Under the pieces are notes generated by a model. It was not told where the DNA came from. It made no database searches and saw only the letters and a program-made list of their open reading frames with translations. DNA of 12,083 nucleotides from Sulfurimonas sp. Its GTDB lineage: Bacteria; Campylobacterota; Campylobacteria; Campylobacterales; Sulfurimonadaceae. Made by a program: the position numbers and the translations under genes. Where the stretch lies: assembly GCA_027066935.1 (NCBI GenBank), contig JAMOMX010000200.1, forward strand, positions 1-12,083, read 5' to 3'. Positions within the stretch are counted from its first letter, which is position 1. Each line of letters begins with the position of its first letter. Positions 1 through 6,439 of the stretch are shown here, piece by piece.

Positions 1-1
1 G

Positions 2-634
2 GGGATTAATTACTCTCAAATGAACTACGATACACTAGAAGATACAGATACACTCTCAAAAAGTTTACAAATAGACTACTATTATAAAAATTTCTCACTT
101 CAAGCAAGTTCATCTTACTACAACTCTCAAAGTTCAACCTATAGCAATAGTGGAATGAACGACTCATTTTTAGGCGCTTATTATAAACTAAAACCTGTAA
201 AAAACTTAACAATTCGCTTTGGAGGAGGTATTATACTTCCAACATACAATACAGACTTAAACAATAATAATAGTGATTTTACTACCTCACTAAGTCTTAG
301 TTACACATTGAAAAAAGTCAATATTTTTGGTGGACTTAGCCATACATTAATAAATGATGATGATATTAGCACAGATGATACTTTAGTACTCTATCAAAAT
401 ACTCTATCTCAAAATATTGGTATTGGTTTCTATCCAAGCTCAAAAAGTTATTTTAGTGTCGGATATACTGTTAGTGATAGTATCTATAAAGATGTAGAGG
501 ATATAGAAACTCTCTCTTTTAACACCTTTTACAATATTGATGCAAACTGGTTCGTTACTGCAAGCTATGCAAAAGGTTTAAGTGATACAGCGAGTGACAA
601 CTATCTCTCTTTGCGTCTTGGTTACTATTTTTAA
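2..634 (+). CDS. Outer-membrane beta-barrel protein, 3' part (5' end outside the window)
   Basis: The frame is open from base 2 with no stop before the first ATG at 20. That ATG is followed at once by strand-like sequence and has no signal peptide, so the gene almost certainly begins upstream of the window. The visible ~210 residues alternate polar and hydrophobic/aromatic residues in short segments separated by Asn/Asp/Ser/Thr-rich turns, as in transmembrane beta-strands. The protein ends RLGYYF, and a C-terminal Phe in a final strand is the classic signal for recognition by the BAM outer-membrane insertion machinery. This suggests a porin or transporter-like barrel in the outer membrane. 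I cannot assign a substrate or family from this part. It lies just upstream of the arsenic operon, but a 150-base gap with its own promoter separates them, so a functional link is not shown. Confidence 0.75.
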   Translation, partial: GINYSQMNYDTLEDTDTLSKSLQIDYYYKNFSLQASSSYYNSQSSTYSNSGMNDSFLGAYYKLKPVKNLTIRFGGGIILPTYNTDLNNNNSDFTTSLSLSYTLKKVNIFGGLSHTLINDDDISTDDTLVLYQNTLSQNIGIGFYPSSKSYFSVGYTVSDSIYKDVEDIETLSFNTFYNIDANWFVTASYAKGLSDTASDNYLSLRLGYYF

Positions 635-650
635 GAGATTCTTAAAAATA
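626..650 (+). terminator. Possible weak terminator hairpin after the outer-membrane gene
   Basis: A perfect 10-base inverted repeat (626-635 with 641-650, 5-base loop) overlaps the stop codon at 632-634. The stem is almost all A/T and no T-run follows it, so termination is plausible but weak. Confidence 0.3.
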
Positions 651-713
651 CTAACCCATTAAAAGGTAAATTAAGAAGAGATTAATAAGTTTACAAAAAA
701 ATAATTCTATTTC

Positions 714-744
714 ATATCAACTTATATTGATATATTAATATAAG
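714..744 (+). promoter_or_regulatory. Putative ArsR-type operator: two overlapping dyads
   Basis: ATATCAA (714-720), six bases, then TTGATAT (727-733) form a perfect dyad. A second perfect dyad, CTTATATT (721-728) with AATATAAG (737-744), overlaps it. The TCAA-N6-TTGA layout is like the imperfect dyads bound by ArsR/SmtB repressors. The right half of the first dyad contains the -35 box of the arsC promoter, the position expected for repression. No arsR gene lies in the window, so the cognate repressor would be encoded elsewhere. The regulator assignment is inference; the dyads are seen directly. Confidence 0.5.
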
Positions 745-755
745 TATGATATAAT
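727..755 (+). promoter_or_regulatory. Sigma-70 promoter of the arsenic operon
   Basis: TTGATA (727-732), a 17-base spacer and TATAAT (750-755) form a near-consensus promoter. TG at 747-748 gives an extended -10 (TGnTATAAT). The start of transcription would be about 761-763, leaving a leader of roughly 25 bases before the AGGA at 776-779. The region 635-786 otherwise holds no gene. Confidence 0.65.
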
Positions 756-810
756 TCTACATAGAAATTAAATACAGGAACTAAAAATAAGAAATAAAAA
801 AGTATTAATA

Positions 811-1191
811 ATGTGTACTGGAAATAGTTGTAGAAGCATCATAGGTGAAGCACTTATTAATGCAAAATTTGATGGCATAAAGGCATATAGTTGTGGTGTA
901 GCTCCAAGTGGAACTGTTAACCAAAATGCAAAAAAAATATTAGAGCAAAATGGTATTTGGGATGATAGTTATTATTCTAAACATTTAAATGAAGTGATAG
1001 ATATAGAGTTTGATTTAGTTGTAACAGTTTGTGATCATGCAGATGAAACCTGCCCTATCTTTCCTACCCCTATAAATAAAATCCACGTAGGTTTTGAAGA
1101 TCCTGTTACAAAAGAGTTTAATGCATTTATAGATATATACAAAGAGATTGAAAAGAGATTGCTTTTAGAGATAAAAAAAGCATTAAAATAG
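811..1191 (+). CDS. arsC: Arsenate reductase, thioredoxin-coupled (low-molecular-weight phosphatase fold)
   Basis: Cytoplasmic enzyme that reduces arsenate to arsenite, the form exported by ArsB. From the ATG at 811 the product has the CX5R P-loop CTGNSCR (residues 2-8), the two relay cysteines C74 and C81 in VCDHADETCP with the seven-residue spacing of the staphylococcal Cys82/Cys89 pair, and the general acid Asp97 in FEDP. These mark the thioredoxin-dependent class, not the glutaredoxin-dependent E. coli class. The start is odd. Residues KKVLI just upstream in frame match the first beta-strand of the family, and AGGA at 776-779 is spaced for an ATA codon at 787, not for 811. The in-frame codons between the stop at 769 and 811 include no ATG, GTG or TTG. 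The true protein is therefore probably about eight residues longer, from a non-canonical start. It is first in an operon with the permease and arsB. Confidence 0.9.
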   Translation: MCTGNSCRSIIGEALINAKFDGIKAYSCGVAPSGTVNQNAKKILEQNGIWDDSYYSKHLNEVIDIEFDLVVTVCDHADETCPIFPTPINKIHVGFEDPVTKEFNAFIDIYKEIEKRLLLEIKKALK

Positions 1192-1210
1192 TTCTAAAAA
1201 AGGGATAAAG

Positions 1211-2515
1211 ATGCAAAATAATAAAACTTTTGGTTTATGGAGTGCAGTATTTTTAGGAATTGGCTCAATGGTGGGGGCTGGTATATTTGTTCTGCTTGGT
1301 GAAGCAGGTGCGATTGCTGGAAATTTAGTATGGATCTCATTTATATTGGGTGGAATTATAGCTCTACTTAGTGGATATTCACTTGCAAAACTAGCTTCTG
1401 CATATCCTAGTCGTGGTGGTATTGTAGAGTACTTAGTACAATGCTATGGGGAGGGAGTGTTCTCAGGAGCAGTTGCAATACTTTTTTATCTTTCTGCGCT
1501 TGTTGCTCTTGCTATGGTAACTAAAACATTTGGTACTTATGCCTCTATGATGTTATCTTCACCTGATGGTGGAGATGCAAATATATTTTCCATAATGATA
1601 CTTTTTATATTTGTTGCTATTAATTTAGTTGGTAGTACTTTGATTGCAAAAAGTGAGAATTTTATCGTCTTATTTAAACTTTCAATTATCATAATTTTTA
1701 CAATTATTGTTTCATTTTATATCAATCCTGATTATTTAGCAATTAATCATTCTATACCTGTTTTAAATATTTTTTCATCTATCGCTTTGACTTTTTTTGC
1801 TTATGAAGGGTTTCGTGTTATTACCAATACTGCTGAAGATATGCAAAACCCCTCAAAACTTATGATGAAATCAATGTTGATAGCTATTGGCTTAGTGATG
1901 GTTTTGTATATTGCTGTAACATTTGCTGTTTTTGGAAACTTAAGCTTACCAGAGATTATAAAAGCTCAAGATTATGCACTTGCTGAGGCTGCTAAGCCAG
2001 TGTTTGGAGGAGTAGGTTTTACAATTATGGCTATTGCAGCACTTGTCTCTACATCCTCATCAATCAATGCCAACTTATATGCCATAACTAATGTAACTTA
2101 CGATATGGCAAAACATGGAGAGCTACCTAAAATTTATAAACGTAATGTTTATCACTCCACCGAGGGATTGATTATCAGTGCTGTATTTATTACACTTTTA
2201 ATTCTATTTTTTGATCTTCATGAGATAGCTGCTATTGGCTCAATATCTATGCTGTTTATCCATGCTTTAGTGCATATTGGTCATCTTTTAAAAAGAAAAA
2301 CTACTGGAGCATCAGTAATTTTATTACTTTTAGCTATCTCTACAATGTTTGGTGCAATTATCCTTGCTTTACAATATACCTCTAAACATATTCCAAATGT
2401 TGGCTTTTATATAGCAGCAGGATTTATTTTAGCACTCTTAATTGAAGTTGGCTTACGATTGTTTACAAAAAGAGTTATAAAACAACAAACTATAAATACT
2501 AAAATAAAAAAATAA
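1211..2515 (+). CDS. APC-superfamily amino-acid permease in the arsenic operon
   Basis: Inner-membrane secondary transporter of the amino acid-polyamine-organocation superfamily, 434 residues with about 12 hydrophobic segments. The first segment carries GSMVGAGIF (residues 18-26), the unwound substrate-binding stretch of APC carriers. FFAYEGF (about 195-201), followed by an acidic, Asn/Pro-containing loop, is the typical TM6 signature. The ATG at 1211 has AGGGA at 1201-1205, five bases upstream. Only 19 bases separate it from arsC and 3 bases from arsB, so the three are almost certainly co-transcribed. An APC carrier is not a standard ars gene. It could move an amino acid such as a thiol precursor, or export an amino-acid-like arsenical, but nothing in the sequence fixes substrate or direction. 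Confidence 0.85.
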   Translation: MQNNKTFGLWSAVFLGIGSMVGAGIFVLLGEAGAIAGNLVWISFILGGIIALLSGYSLAKLASAYPSRGGIVEYLVQCYGEGVFSGAVAILFYLSALVALAMVTKTFGTYASMMLSSPDGGDANIFSIMILFIFVAINLVGSTLIAKSENFIVLFKLSIIIIFTIIVSFYINPDYLAINHSIPVLNIFSSIALTFFAYEGFRVITNTAEDMQNPSKLMMKSMLIAIGLVMVLYIAVTFAVFGNLSLPEIIKAQDYALAEAAKPVFGGVGFTIMAIAALVSTSSSINANLYAITNVTYDMAKHGELPKIYKRNVYHSTEGLIISAVFITLLILFFDLHEIAAIGSISMLFIHALVHIGHLLKRKTTGASVILLLLAISTMFGAIILALQYTSKHIPNVGFYIAAGFILALLIEVGLRLFTKRVIKQQTINTKIKK

Positions 2516-2518
2516 AAT

Positions 2519-3772
2519 ATGCTCTTAGCTAGTTGTATATTTCTTATAACCTTAACTTTTGTGATCTGGCAGCCAAAAGGGCTTCAAATTGGTACAACTG
2601 CTGTTGTTGGTGCAATAGTTGCATTTACCTTAGGGGTAGTTAGCATAAATGACCTTTTTATCGTTTGGGATATAGTTTGGGATGCAACTTTTGCTTTTAT
2701 TGGAATAATTATTCTTTCTCTTGTTTTAGATCAAATAGGTTTTTTTGAGTGGTGTGCTTTAAAAATGGCTAAACTTTCCAAAGGGGATGGAAGATTGATG
2801 TTTATCTATTCTATCCTTTTAGGTGCATTAGTTTCAGCACTATTTGCTAATGATGGTGCAGCACTTATTTTAACCCCTATCTTACTAGCAAAGATGAAAA
2901 TCTTAAAACTAAATGCAAAAACAATCTTGGCGTTTTTACTAGCTGGTGGGTTTATAAGTGATAGTGCGTCTTTACCTTTTGTATTTTCAAATCTTACAAA
3001 TATTGTAACTGCAAACTATTTTAATATAGGATTTTTAGAGTATTTTACAAATATGTATATACCTTTTATTGTGAGTGTAATTATCACAATTGTTGTACTT
3101 TTGATTGTATTAAAAAAAGATATTCCAAAAACAGTAGATATTAATCTGCTTCAAGATGCCAATAGTGTCTTAAAAAATAAAACTCTATTTTACTTTTCTT
3201 GGATTTTTTTAGCTCTTCTTTTAGTGGGATATTTTATTGGTGATGCTTATGATATTCCAATCTCGGTATTTGCTCTTGGTGGAGGACTTATTTTTTTAAT
3301 CATATCAACACTGTTTAAAACAGTAGAACCTCTCCATATCATTAAAAATGCACCTTGGCAAGTGGTGTGGTTCTCTTTAGGACTTTATATAGTTGTATAT
3401 GGACTTAAAAATGCAGGACTAACAGAATATTTAACAACTTTTTTAATATATCTAAATGAACAAGGCAACCTAATAGCAGTAGTTGGAACTGGTTTTACAA
3501 GTGCTATACTAAGTGCTTTTATGAACAATATGCCAACCATTATGGTTATGGATATAGCTCTTAAAGATATAGCAAATGATTCGATGATATACGCAAATAT
3601 TGTAGGGTGTAACTTGGGACCCAAAATGACACCATTTGGAAGTTTAGCAACACTTCTTTGGCTCCATACATTAAGTCAAAAAGGTGTTAAAATTGGATTT
3701 TGGCAATATAGCAAGTTTGGGTTAATTGTTACTCCACCGATACTTTTAGTTGTATTGTTGACACTAGTATAG
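2519..3772 (+). CDS. arsB: Arsenite efflux transporter ArsB
   Basis: Inner-membrane arsenite/antimonite exporter, 417 residues, close to the ~429 of E. coli ArsB and nearly all hydrophobic segments. Family-diagnostic stretches are conserved along the whole length: WQPKGL near the start, the GFFEW region, ALFANDGAALILTP, SDSASLP, the PWQVVWFSLG and VVYGLKNAGLTEYL region, MNNMPT, and LGPKMTPFGSLATLLWLH near the end. The first residues MLLA match the known ArsB N-terminus, which fixes the start at 2519. It begins 3 bases after the permease stop and has no clear Shine-Dalgarno sequence, which suggests translational coupling. No arsA ATPase is present, so it probably works as a proton-coupled carrier on the arsenite made by ArsC. 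It converges on the rubrerythrin gene with a 15-base gap and no obvious terminator. Confidence 0.95.
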   Translation: MLLASCIFLITLTFVIWQPKGLQIGTTAVVGAIVAFTLGVVSINDLFIVWDIVWDATFAFIGIIILSLVLDQIGFFEWCALKMAKLSKGDGRLMFIYSILLGALVSALFANDGAALILTPILLAKMKILKLNAKTILAFLLAGGFISDSASLPFVFSNLTNIVTANYFNIGFLEYFTNMYIPFIVSVIITIVVLLIVLKKDIPKTVDINLLQDANSVLKNKTLFYFSWIFLALLLVGYFIGDAYDIPISVFALGGGLIFLIISTLFKTVEPLHIIKNAPWQVVWFSLGLYIVVYGLKNAGLTEYLTTFLIYLNEQGNLIAVVGTGFTSAILSAFMNNMPTIMVMDIALKDIANDSMIYANIVGCNLGPKMTPFGSLATLLWLHTLSQKGVKIGFWQYSKFGLIVTPPILLVVLLTLV

Positions 3773-3787
3773 GAGTAACAAAAAACC

Positions 3788-4447
3788 TTATTTTTTAGAG
3801 TTTAATCTTGATTGATACTCTTGAGTATGTTTACATACCGGGCAAACTTTTAAAGCTTTTTTTCCATAATGTACATGACCACAAACTTCACAAATCCATG
3901 ATTCTTCATCATTATCACTTACAAACTCAGCATTATTTTCAAGTCTCTCTAAAAGCATTTTAAACATATTTTCATGTTCAACTTCAATTTTACCAATACC
4001 ATCAAATAATTTTTTAGCTTCTTTATGACCTTCCTCTTTAGCAATTTCTGCAAAATTTGGATACATAGTTAGATTTTCATAAGATTCACCATCTATTGCC
4101 ATTTGAAGATTTTCTTTTGTATCTCCAAAGCTATCCTCGCTATTATTAATCATTCTATTGTTTAATGATAATTCAAGTTTAGCATGAACTTTTTCATTAT
4201 CGGCTGCTCTTTGAAAATGTTCAGCAATATCTCTATAGCCCTCTTTTTGAGCGACTTTAGCAAAATACTCATATTTGTTTCTTGCTTGTGATTCTCCAGC
4301 GAATGCTTTCATTAAATTTACAGAAGTTAAACTCTCTGTTATCATCTGCATAGATTCACCACAACAATGAAGCTCTCCGCCACCAACATTTTGTACTTCT
4401 ACTACATTGCCGCATTTATTACATCTATACGATTCATATTGTCTCAT
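3788..4447 (-). CDS. rrc: Desulforubrerythrin (desulforedoxin-diiron-rubredoxin three-domain peroxidase)
   Basis: Cytoplasmic non-haem iron protein that reduces hydrogen peroxide. Three domains are visible in 219 residues. An N-terminal desulforedoxin-like FeCys4 centre uses C9, C12 and the adjacent pair C28-C29. A ferritin-like four-helix diiron domain (about 44-170) has E52 in GESQA, E85/H88 in an ExxH, E121/E124 in GESYE and E155/H158 in a second ExxH. A C-terminal rubredoxin-like FeCys4 centre uses C186, C189, C202 and C205. This order matches the desulforubrerythrin described in Campylobacter jejuni (Rrc/DRbr) and differs from classical rubrerythrin, which lacks the first domain. AGGA is suitably spaced upstream of the ATG. 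It is divergent from a PerR/Fur-family gene, the expected kind of regulator for a peroxidase. Confidence 0.93.
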   Translation of the reverse strand: MRQYESYRCNKCGNVVEVQNVGGGELHCCGESMQMITESLTSVNLMKAFAGESQARNKYEYFAKVAQKEGYRDIAEHFQRAADNEKVHAKLELSLNNRMINNSEDSFGDTKENLQMAIDGESYENLTMYPNFAEIAKEEGHKEAKKLFDGIGKIEVEHENMFKMLLERLENNAEFVSDNDEESWICEVCGHVHYGKKALKVCPVCKHTQEYQSRLNSKK

Positions 4448-4492
4448 TTTAAATCCTTTTTAGTTTATTGGATAATTTTTTTCCACAAGAGA

Positions 4493-4501
4493 ATTATGTC
4501 A
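4493..4501 (-). promoter_or_regulatory. Probable promoter -10 of the desulforubrerythrin gene
   Basis: Read on the minus strand, TGACATAAT is an extended -10 (TGn plus CATAAT). It would start transcription near 4486, about 40 bases before the ATG. No good -35 box is seen, which is common in Campylobacterota. Confidence 0.45.
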
Positions 4502-4519
4502 TAATAAAACTTAAAGGGA

Positions 4520-4539
4520 AATTATTGTTTTTAATAATT
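4520..4539. promoter_or_regulatory. Candidate PerR/Fur operator dyad
   Basis: AATTATT (4520-4526), six bases and AATAATT (4533-4539) form a perfect dyad between the two divergent start codons, near the -35 region of the desulforubrerythrin promoter. A second short perfect palindrome, CTTAAATTAAG, lies at 4545-4555. PerR boxes are AT-rich dyads of similar look, but this region is so AT-rich that chance dyads are likely. Confidence 0.35.
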
Positions 4540-4577
4540 AATATCTTAAATTAAGTTTAGTATATATAAAAATTTTA

Positions 4578-4583
4578 TACAAT
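4578..4583 (+). promoter_or_regulatory. Possible -10 box of the PerR/Fur-like gene
   Basis: TACAAT lies 42 bases before the ATG at 4626, with no recognisable -35. AGGA at 4613-4616 supplies the ribosome binding site, nine bases from the start. Confidence 0.3.
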
Positions 4584-4625
4584 GCGAATTAAATAAGGGC
4601 TAGATTTAAAATAGGAATAAAACCA

Positions 4626-5027
4626 ATGAACCACATAGTTGAACTGCAAAATCATAATTTAAAGGTAACTCCTCAAAGATTAGAGATAGTAGATATATTA
4701 TATAAAAATGGACATATTAATGTTGATGATTTATACAAATCTTTACAAAATAAATTTCCATCTTTGTCACTTGCAACAATATACAAAAATATAAATAGAA
4801 TGTGTGAACAGTTATTTTTAAGTGAAGTAAAAATACCATATCAAAAAAATGTTTATGAATTAACAAAAAAAGAGCACTATCATGTTATTTGCTCAAAATG
4901 TAATGCAATTATGGATGTCGATTTAGATATATCAAATATATTAAACCAAGCAAAATCTATAAGTAATTATAGTATAAACAATAGTTCAATAGTTTTAAAT
5001 GGTCTTTGCCCAAAATGTATAAGCTAA
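4626..5027 (+). CDS. perR: Fur-family transcriptional regulator, PerR-like
   Basis: Dimeric metal-dependent repressor of 133 residues. The N-terminal winged helix (about 10-70) has VTPQRLEI and the recognition stretch SLATIYKNI. The structural zinc site uses C89/C92 and C128/C131. Aligned by eye with Bacillus subtilis PerR, the regulatory metal ligands H37, H91, H93 and D104 are kept as H30, H84, H86 and D97, at identical spacings. The D85 ligand is replaced by E78, in a YELT context closer to Fur (FELT). Position opposite a peroxide-reducing desulforubrerythrin favours a PerR role in peroxide response, probably controlling both genes and itself from the shared region. An iron-sensing Fur role or another Fur-like function cannot be excluded. 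It converges on the next gene with only 11 bases between stops. Confidence 0.8.
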   Translation: MNHIVELQNHNLKVTPQRLEIVDILYKNGHINVDDLYKSLQNKFPSLSLATIYKNINRMCEQLFLSEVKIPYQKNVYELTKKEHYHVICSKCNAIMDVDLDISNILNQAKSISNYSINNSSIVLNGLCPKCIS

Positions 5028-5038
5028 GAAAGAGCTCA

Positions 5039-5353
5039 TCAGATAGAGACTTTGCCTCTTGCTTTAAGGGTTTCTAAAAGGTGGTTTAGTCTATTTAAGT
5101 TAAATCTCCAAAAATGCTCTTTATCAAAATCTTCATCATTTTTTACAAGCTCAAAAAGTTCAGTTCTCGTTAAATCGTTATTTTTGCTTTTTATTATCTT
5201 TAAGATAATAGCTTCAAGTTCTTCTTGTGATTCTTTTGTTTTATCATCATCTTTTAGTGCTTTATTTGGTAAAAAAGCATAAACTTTATACATACTAACA
5301 CTTAATAAAATTACGAAAAATATCATCATCCAAGTTGAAAAATCAAAATCCAT
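5039..5353 (-). CDS. Small membrane-anchored hypothetical protein
   Basis: 104-residue protein that I do not recognise. Residues about 8-27 (WMMIFFVILLSVSMYKVYAF) form one transmembrane or signal-anchor segment. It is followed by a highly charged linker rich in Lys, Asp and Glu (about 31-46), then a helical C-terminal part of about 55 residues with TRTELFELV, a feature-poor module that could be a small helix-turn-helix-like fold. With few positive charges before the membrane segment and a Lys-rich flank after it, the C-terminal part is more likely cytoplasmic, but this is weak inference. AGGTG four bases before the ATG is a good ribosome binding site. It is divergent from cmoA (63 bases between starts) and converges on the Fur-family gene. 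Coding status is supported by a clear RBS, a coherent membrane segment and tight fit between neighbours. Confidence 0.7.
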   Translation of the reverse strand: MDFDFSTWMMIFFVILLSVSMYKVYAFLPNKALKDDDKTKESQEELEAIILKIIKSKNNDLTRTELFELVKNDEDFDKEHFWRFNLNRLNHLLETLKARGKVSI

Positions 5354-5416
5354 AAAACACCTTTTGTTTTTTTTGAATTATACTATATTAGTAGATAATT
5401 TAGATAAAATTACGAC

Positions 5417-6124
5417 ATGAATGACAAAATATTTACAAAACCAATAAAAAAACAATTTGAATTTGATGAAGAGGTAGCTGCCGTATTTGATGATATGTTA
5501 AGTAGAAGTGTCCCTTTTTATGAACAAAGTCAAGATATTACAAAGTATTTCGCTCTTAAAGCTTTAGAAGATGGTGGACTAATGTATGATTTAGGTTGCT
5601 CAACTGCATCCTTACTAATAAATGTAAAAAGAGAGTTAGGGAGTGATGCTAAGCTTATTGGGCTTGACAACTCAGAGGCGATGCTTGAGCAAGCTAGAAA
5701 AAAAGCTTTGGCTTTTGGTGCTGAAATAGAACTAAAAAATGCAGATATTCTTGAATATGACTATGAAGAAGCAGATGTTTTTGTAAGTAACTATACTTTA
5801 CAGTTTATCCGTCCACTTGTTCGTGAAGAGCTTGTTAAAAAAATAGCATCATCATTAAAAAAAGAGGGTCTGTTTATATTTAGCGAAAAAGTAATCTCTC
5901 ATCACTCAAAACTAAACAAAGATTTAATAGAACACTATTATGATTTTAAAAAGAAACAGGGTTATAGTGAGTATGAAATCTCTCAAAAAAGGGAAGCATT
6001 AGAAAACATTTTAGTACCTTATAGTGAAGATGAAAATATTAAAATGGCATTAAATTCTGGATTTTCTCACTGCGAAGCGATTTTTCGTTGGGCTAACTTT
6101 GCTACATTTATAGCTATTAGGTAA
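5417..6124 (+). CDS. cmoA: Carboxy-S-adenosyl-L-methionine synthase
   Basis: Cytoplasmic Rossmann-fold enzyme that makes carboxy-SAM from SAM and prephenate. CmoB then uses carboxy-SAM to form 5-carboxymethoxyuridine-type modifications at the wobble base of tRNAs. The 235 residues carry family hallmarks: DDMLSRSVPFY (25-35), the SAM-binding YDLGCS (57-62), GLDNSEAML (82-90), SNYTLQF (124-130), FSEK (155-158), and the C-terminal GYSEYEISQKREALEN followed by RWANF. These distinguish it from generic class I methyltransferases. Length is slightly below the ~247 of E. coli. cmoB is not in the window. The start has no Shine-Dalgarno sequence, and TAAAAT (5405-5410) lies six bases before the ATG, so the mRNA could be leaderless or nearly so. 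The stop codon lies in the outer arm of the hairpin at 6121-6195. Confidence 0.92.
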   Translation: MNDKIFTKPIKKQFEFDEEVAAVFDDMLSRSVPFYEQSQDITKYFALKALEDGGLMYDLGCSTASLLINVKRELGSDAKLIGLDNSEAMLEQARKKALAFGAEIELKNADILEYDYEEADVFVSNYTLQFIRPLVREELVKKIASSLKKEGLFIFSEKVISHHSKLNKDLIEHYYDFKKKQGYSEYEISQKREALENILVPYSEDENIKMALNSGFSHCEAIFRWANFATFIAIR

Positions 6125-6195
6125 TGCGGTAGTACCCTTGTCTCTTTTTCAACTCCAGTGAACATTTTTCCTTGCGTTGGAGACAAGGGCATTAC
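6121..6195. repeat. Long interrupted hairpin between convergent genes; terminator or dispersed repeat
   Basis: An inner perfect 10-base stem, CCCTTGTCTC (6135-6144) with GAGACAAGGG (6180-6189), is flanked by an outer 6-base stem, GTAATG (6121-6126) with CATTAC (6190-6195). An eight-base bulge lies on one side only and the loop is 35 bases. The outer arms contain the stop codons of both flanking genes. The stem is clearly more GC-rich than its surroundings and no T-run follows on either strand. It could act as a bidirectional terminator or mRNA stabiliser, or be one copy of a dispersed palindromic element. Only one copy is in this window. Confidence 0.6.
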
Positions 6196-6419
6196 CAAAC
6201 ATTACCTTTTGGTTTTTCCTTTTCCTCTTCAAAAAGCTCACCAATAGCTTTATATGTAACTATATCATCATCTCCACATTTTTTATGGTAATAACCCTGC
6301 ATATCATAATACTCTTTACACTCTGAATAGTATTTAGTCGAGATTCCATGTTTGTTTACACATCCGCTGAAGTTTAAAGCTATAACAATAGGTATTAGGA
6401 GTAATAAAATTCTTTTCAT
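6192..6419 (-). CDS. Small predicted lipoprotein
   Basis: I do not recognise the family. From the ATG at 6419 the 75-residue product starts MKRILLLLIPIVIALNFSGC: a positive n-region, a hydrophobic core and a lipobox-like FSGC. It is probably lipidated on that Cys (residue 20) and held in the inner or outer membrane. The mature part has three further Cys, several Tyr, and an acidic/Lys-rich tail (EEEKEKPKG). An in-frame ATG at 6443 overlaps the nth stop by four bases (ATGA), which suggests translational coupling. It would add MIFALCIN before the signal peptide. I prefer 6419 because the n-region is then normal, but neither start has a good Shine-Dalgarno sequence. It is read with nth. The stop lies in the hairpin shared with cmoA. 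Confidence 0.7.
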   Translation of the reverse strand: MKRILLLLIPIVIALNFSGCVNKHGISTKYYSECKEYYDMQGYYHKKCGDDDIVTYKAIGELFEEEKEKPKGNVW

Positions 6420-6439
6420 GTTAATACAGAGAGCAAATA

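Noticed and set aside
3385..3624. Minus-strand open frame inside arsB
   Set aside because: It lies entirely within a strongly conserved part of arsB and has no supporting motif.
3773..3787. Terminator between arsB and the desulforubrerythrin gene
   Set aside because: Only 15 bases separate the stops and no inverted repeat is visible, so no terminator is called.
5052..5282. Open frame on the plus strand over the small hypothetical gene
   Set aside because: It is Ser/Phe/Lys-rich low-complexity translation of the strand opposite a gene with a better RBS and a coherent membrane segment; treated as a shadow.
6125..6191. Small peptide encoded across the convergent hairpin
   Set aside because: Both strands have short open stretches there, but no ribosome binding site or recognisable protein feature, and the inverted repeat explains the unusual composition.
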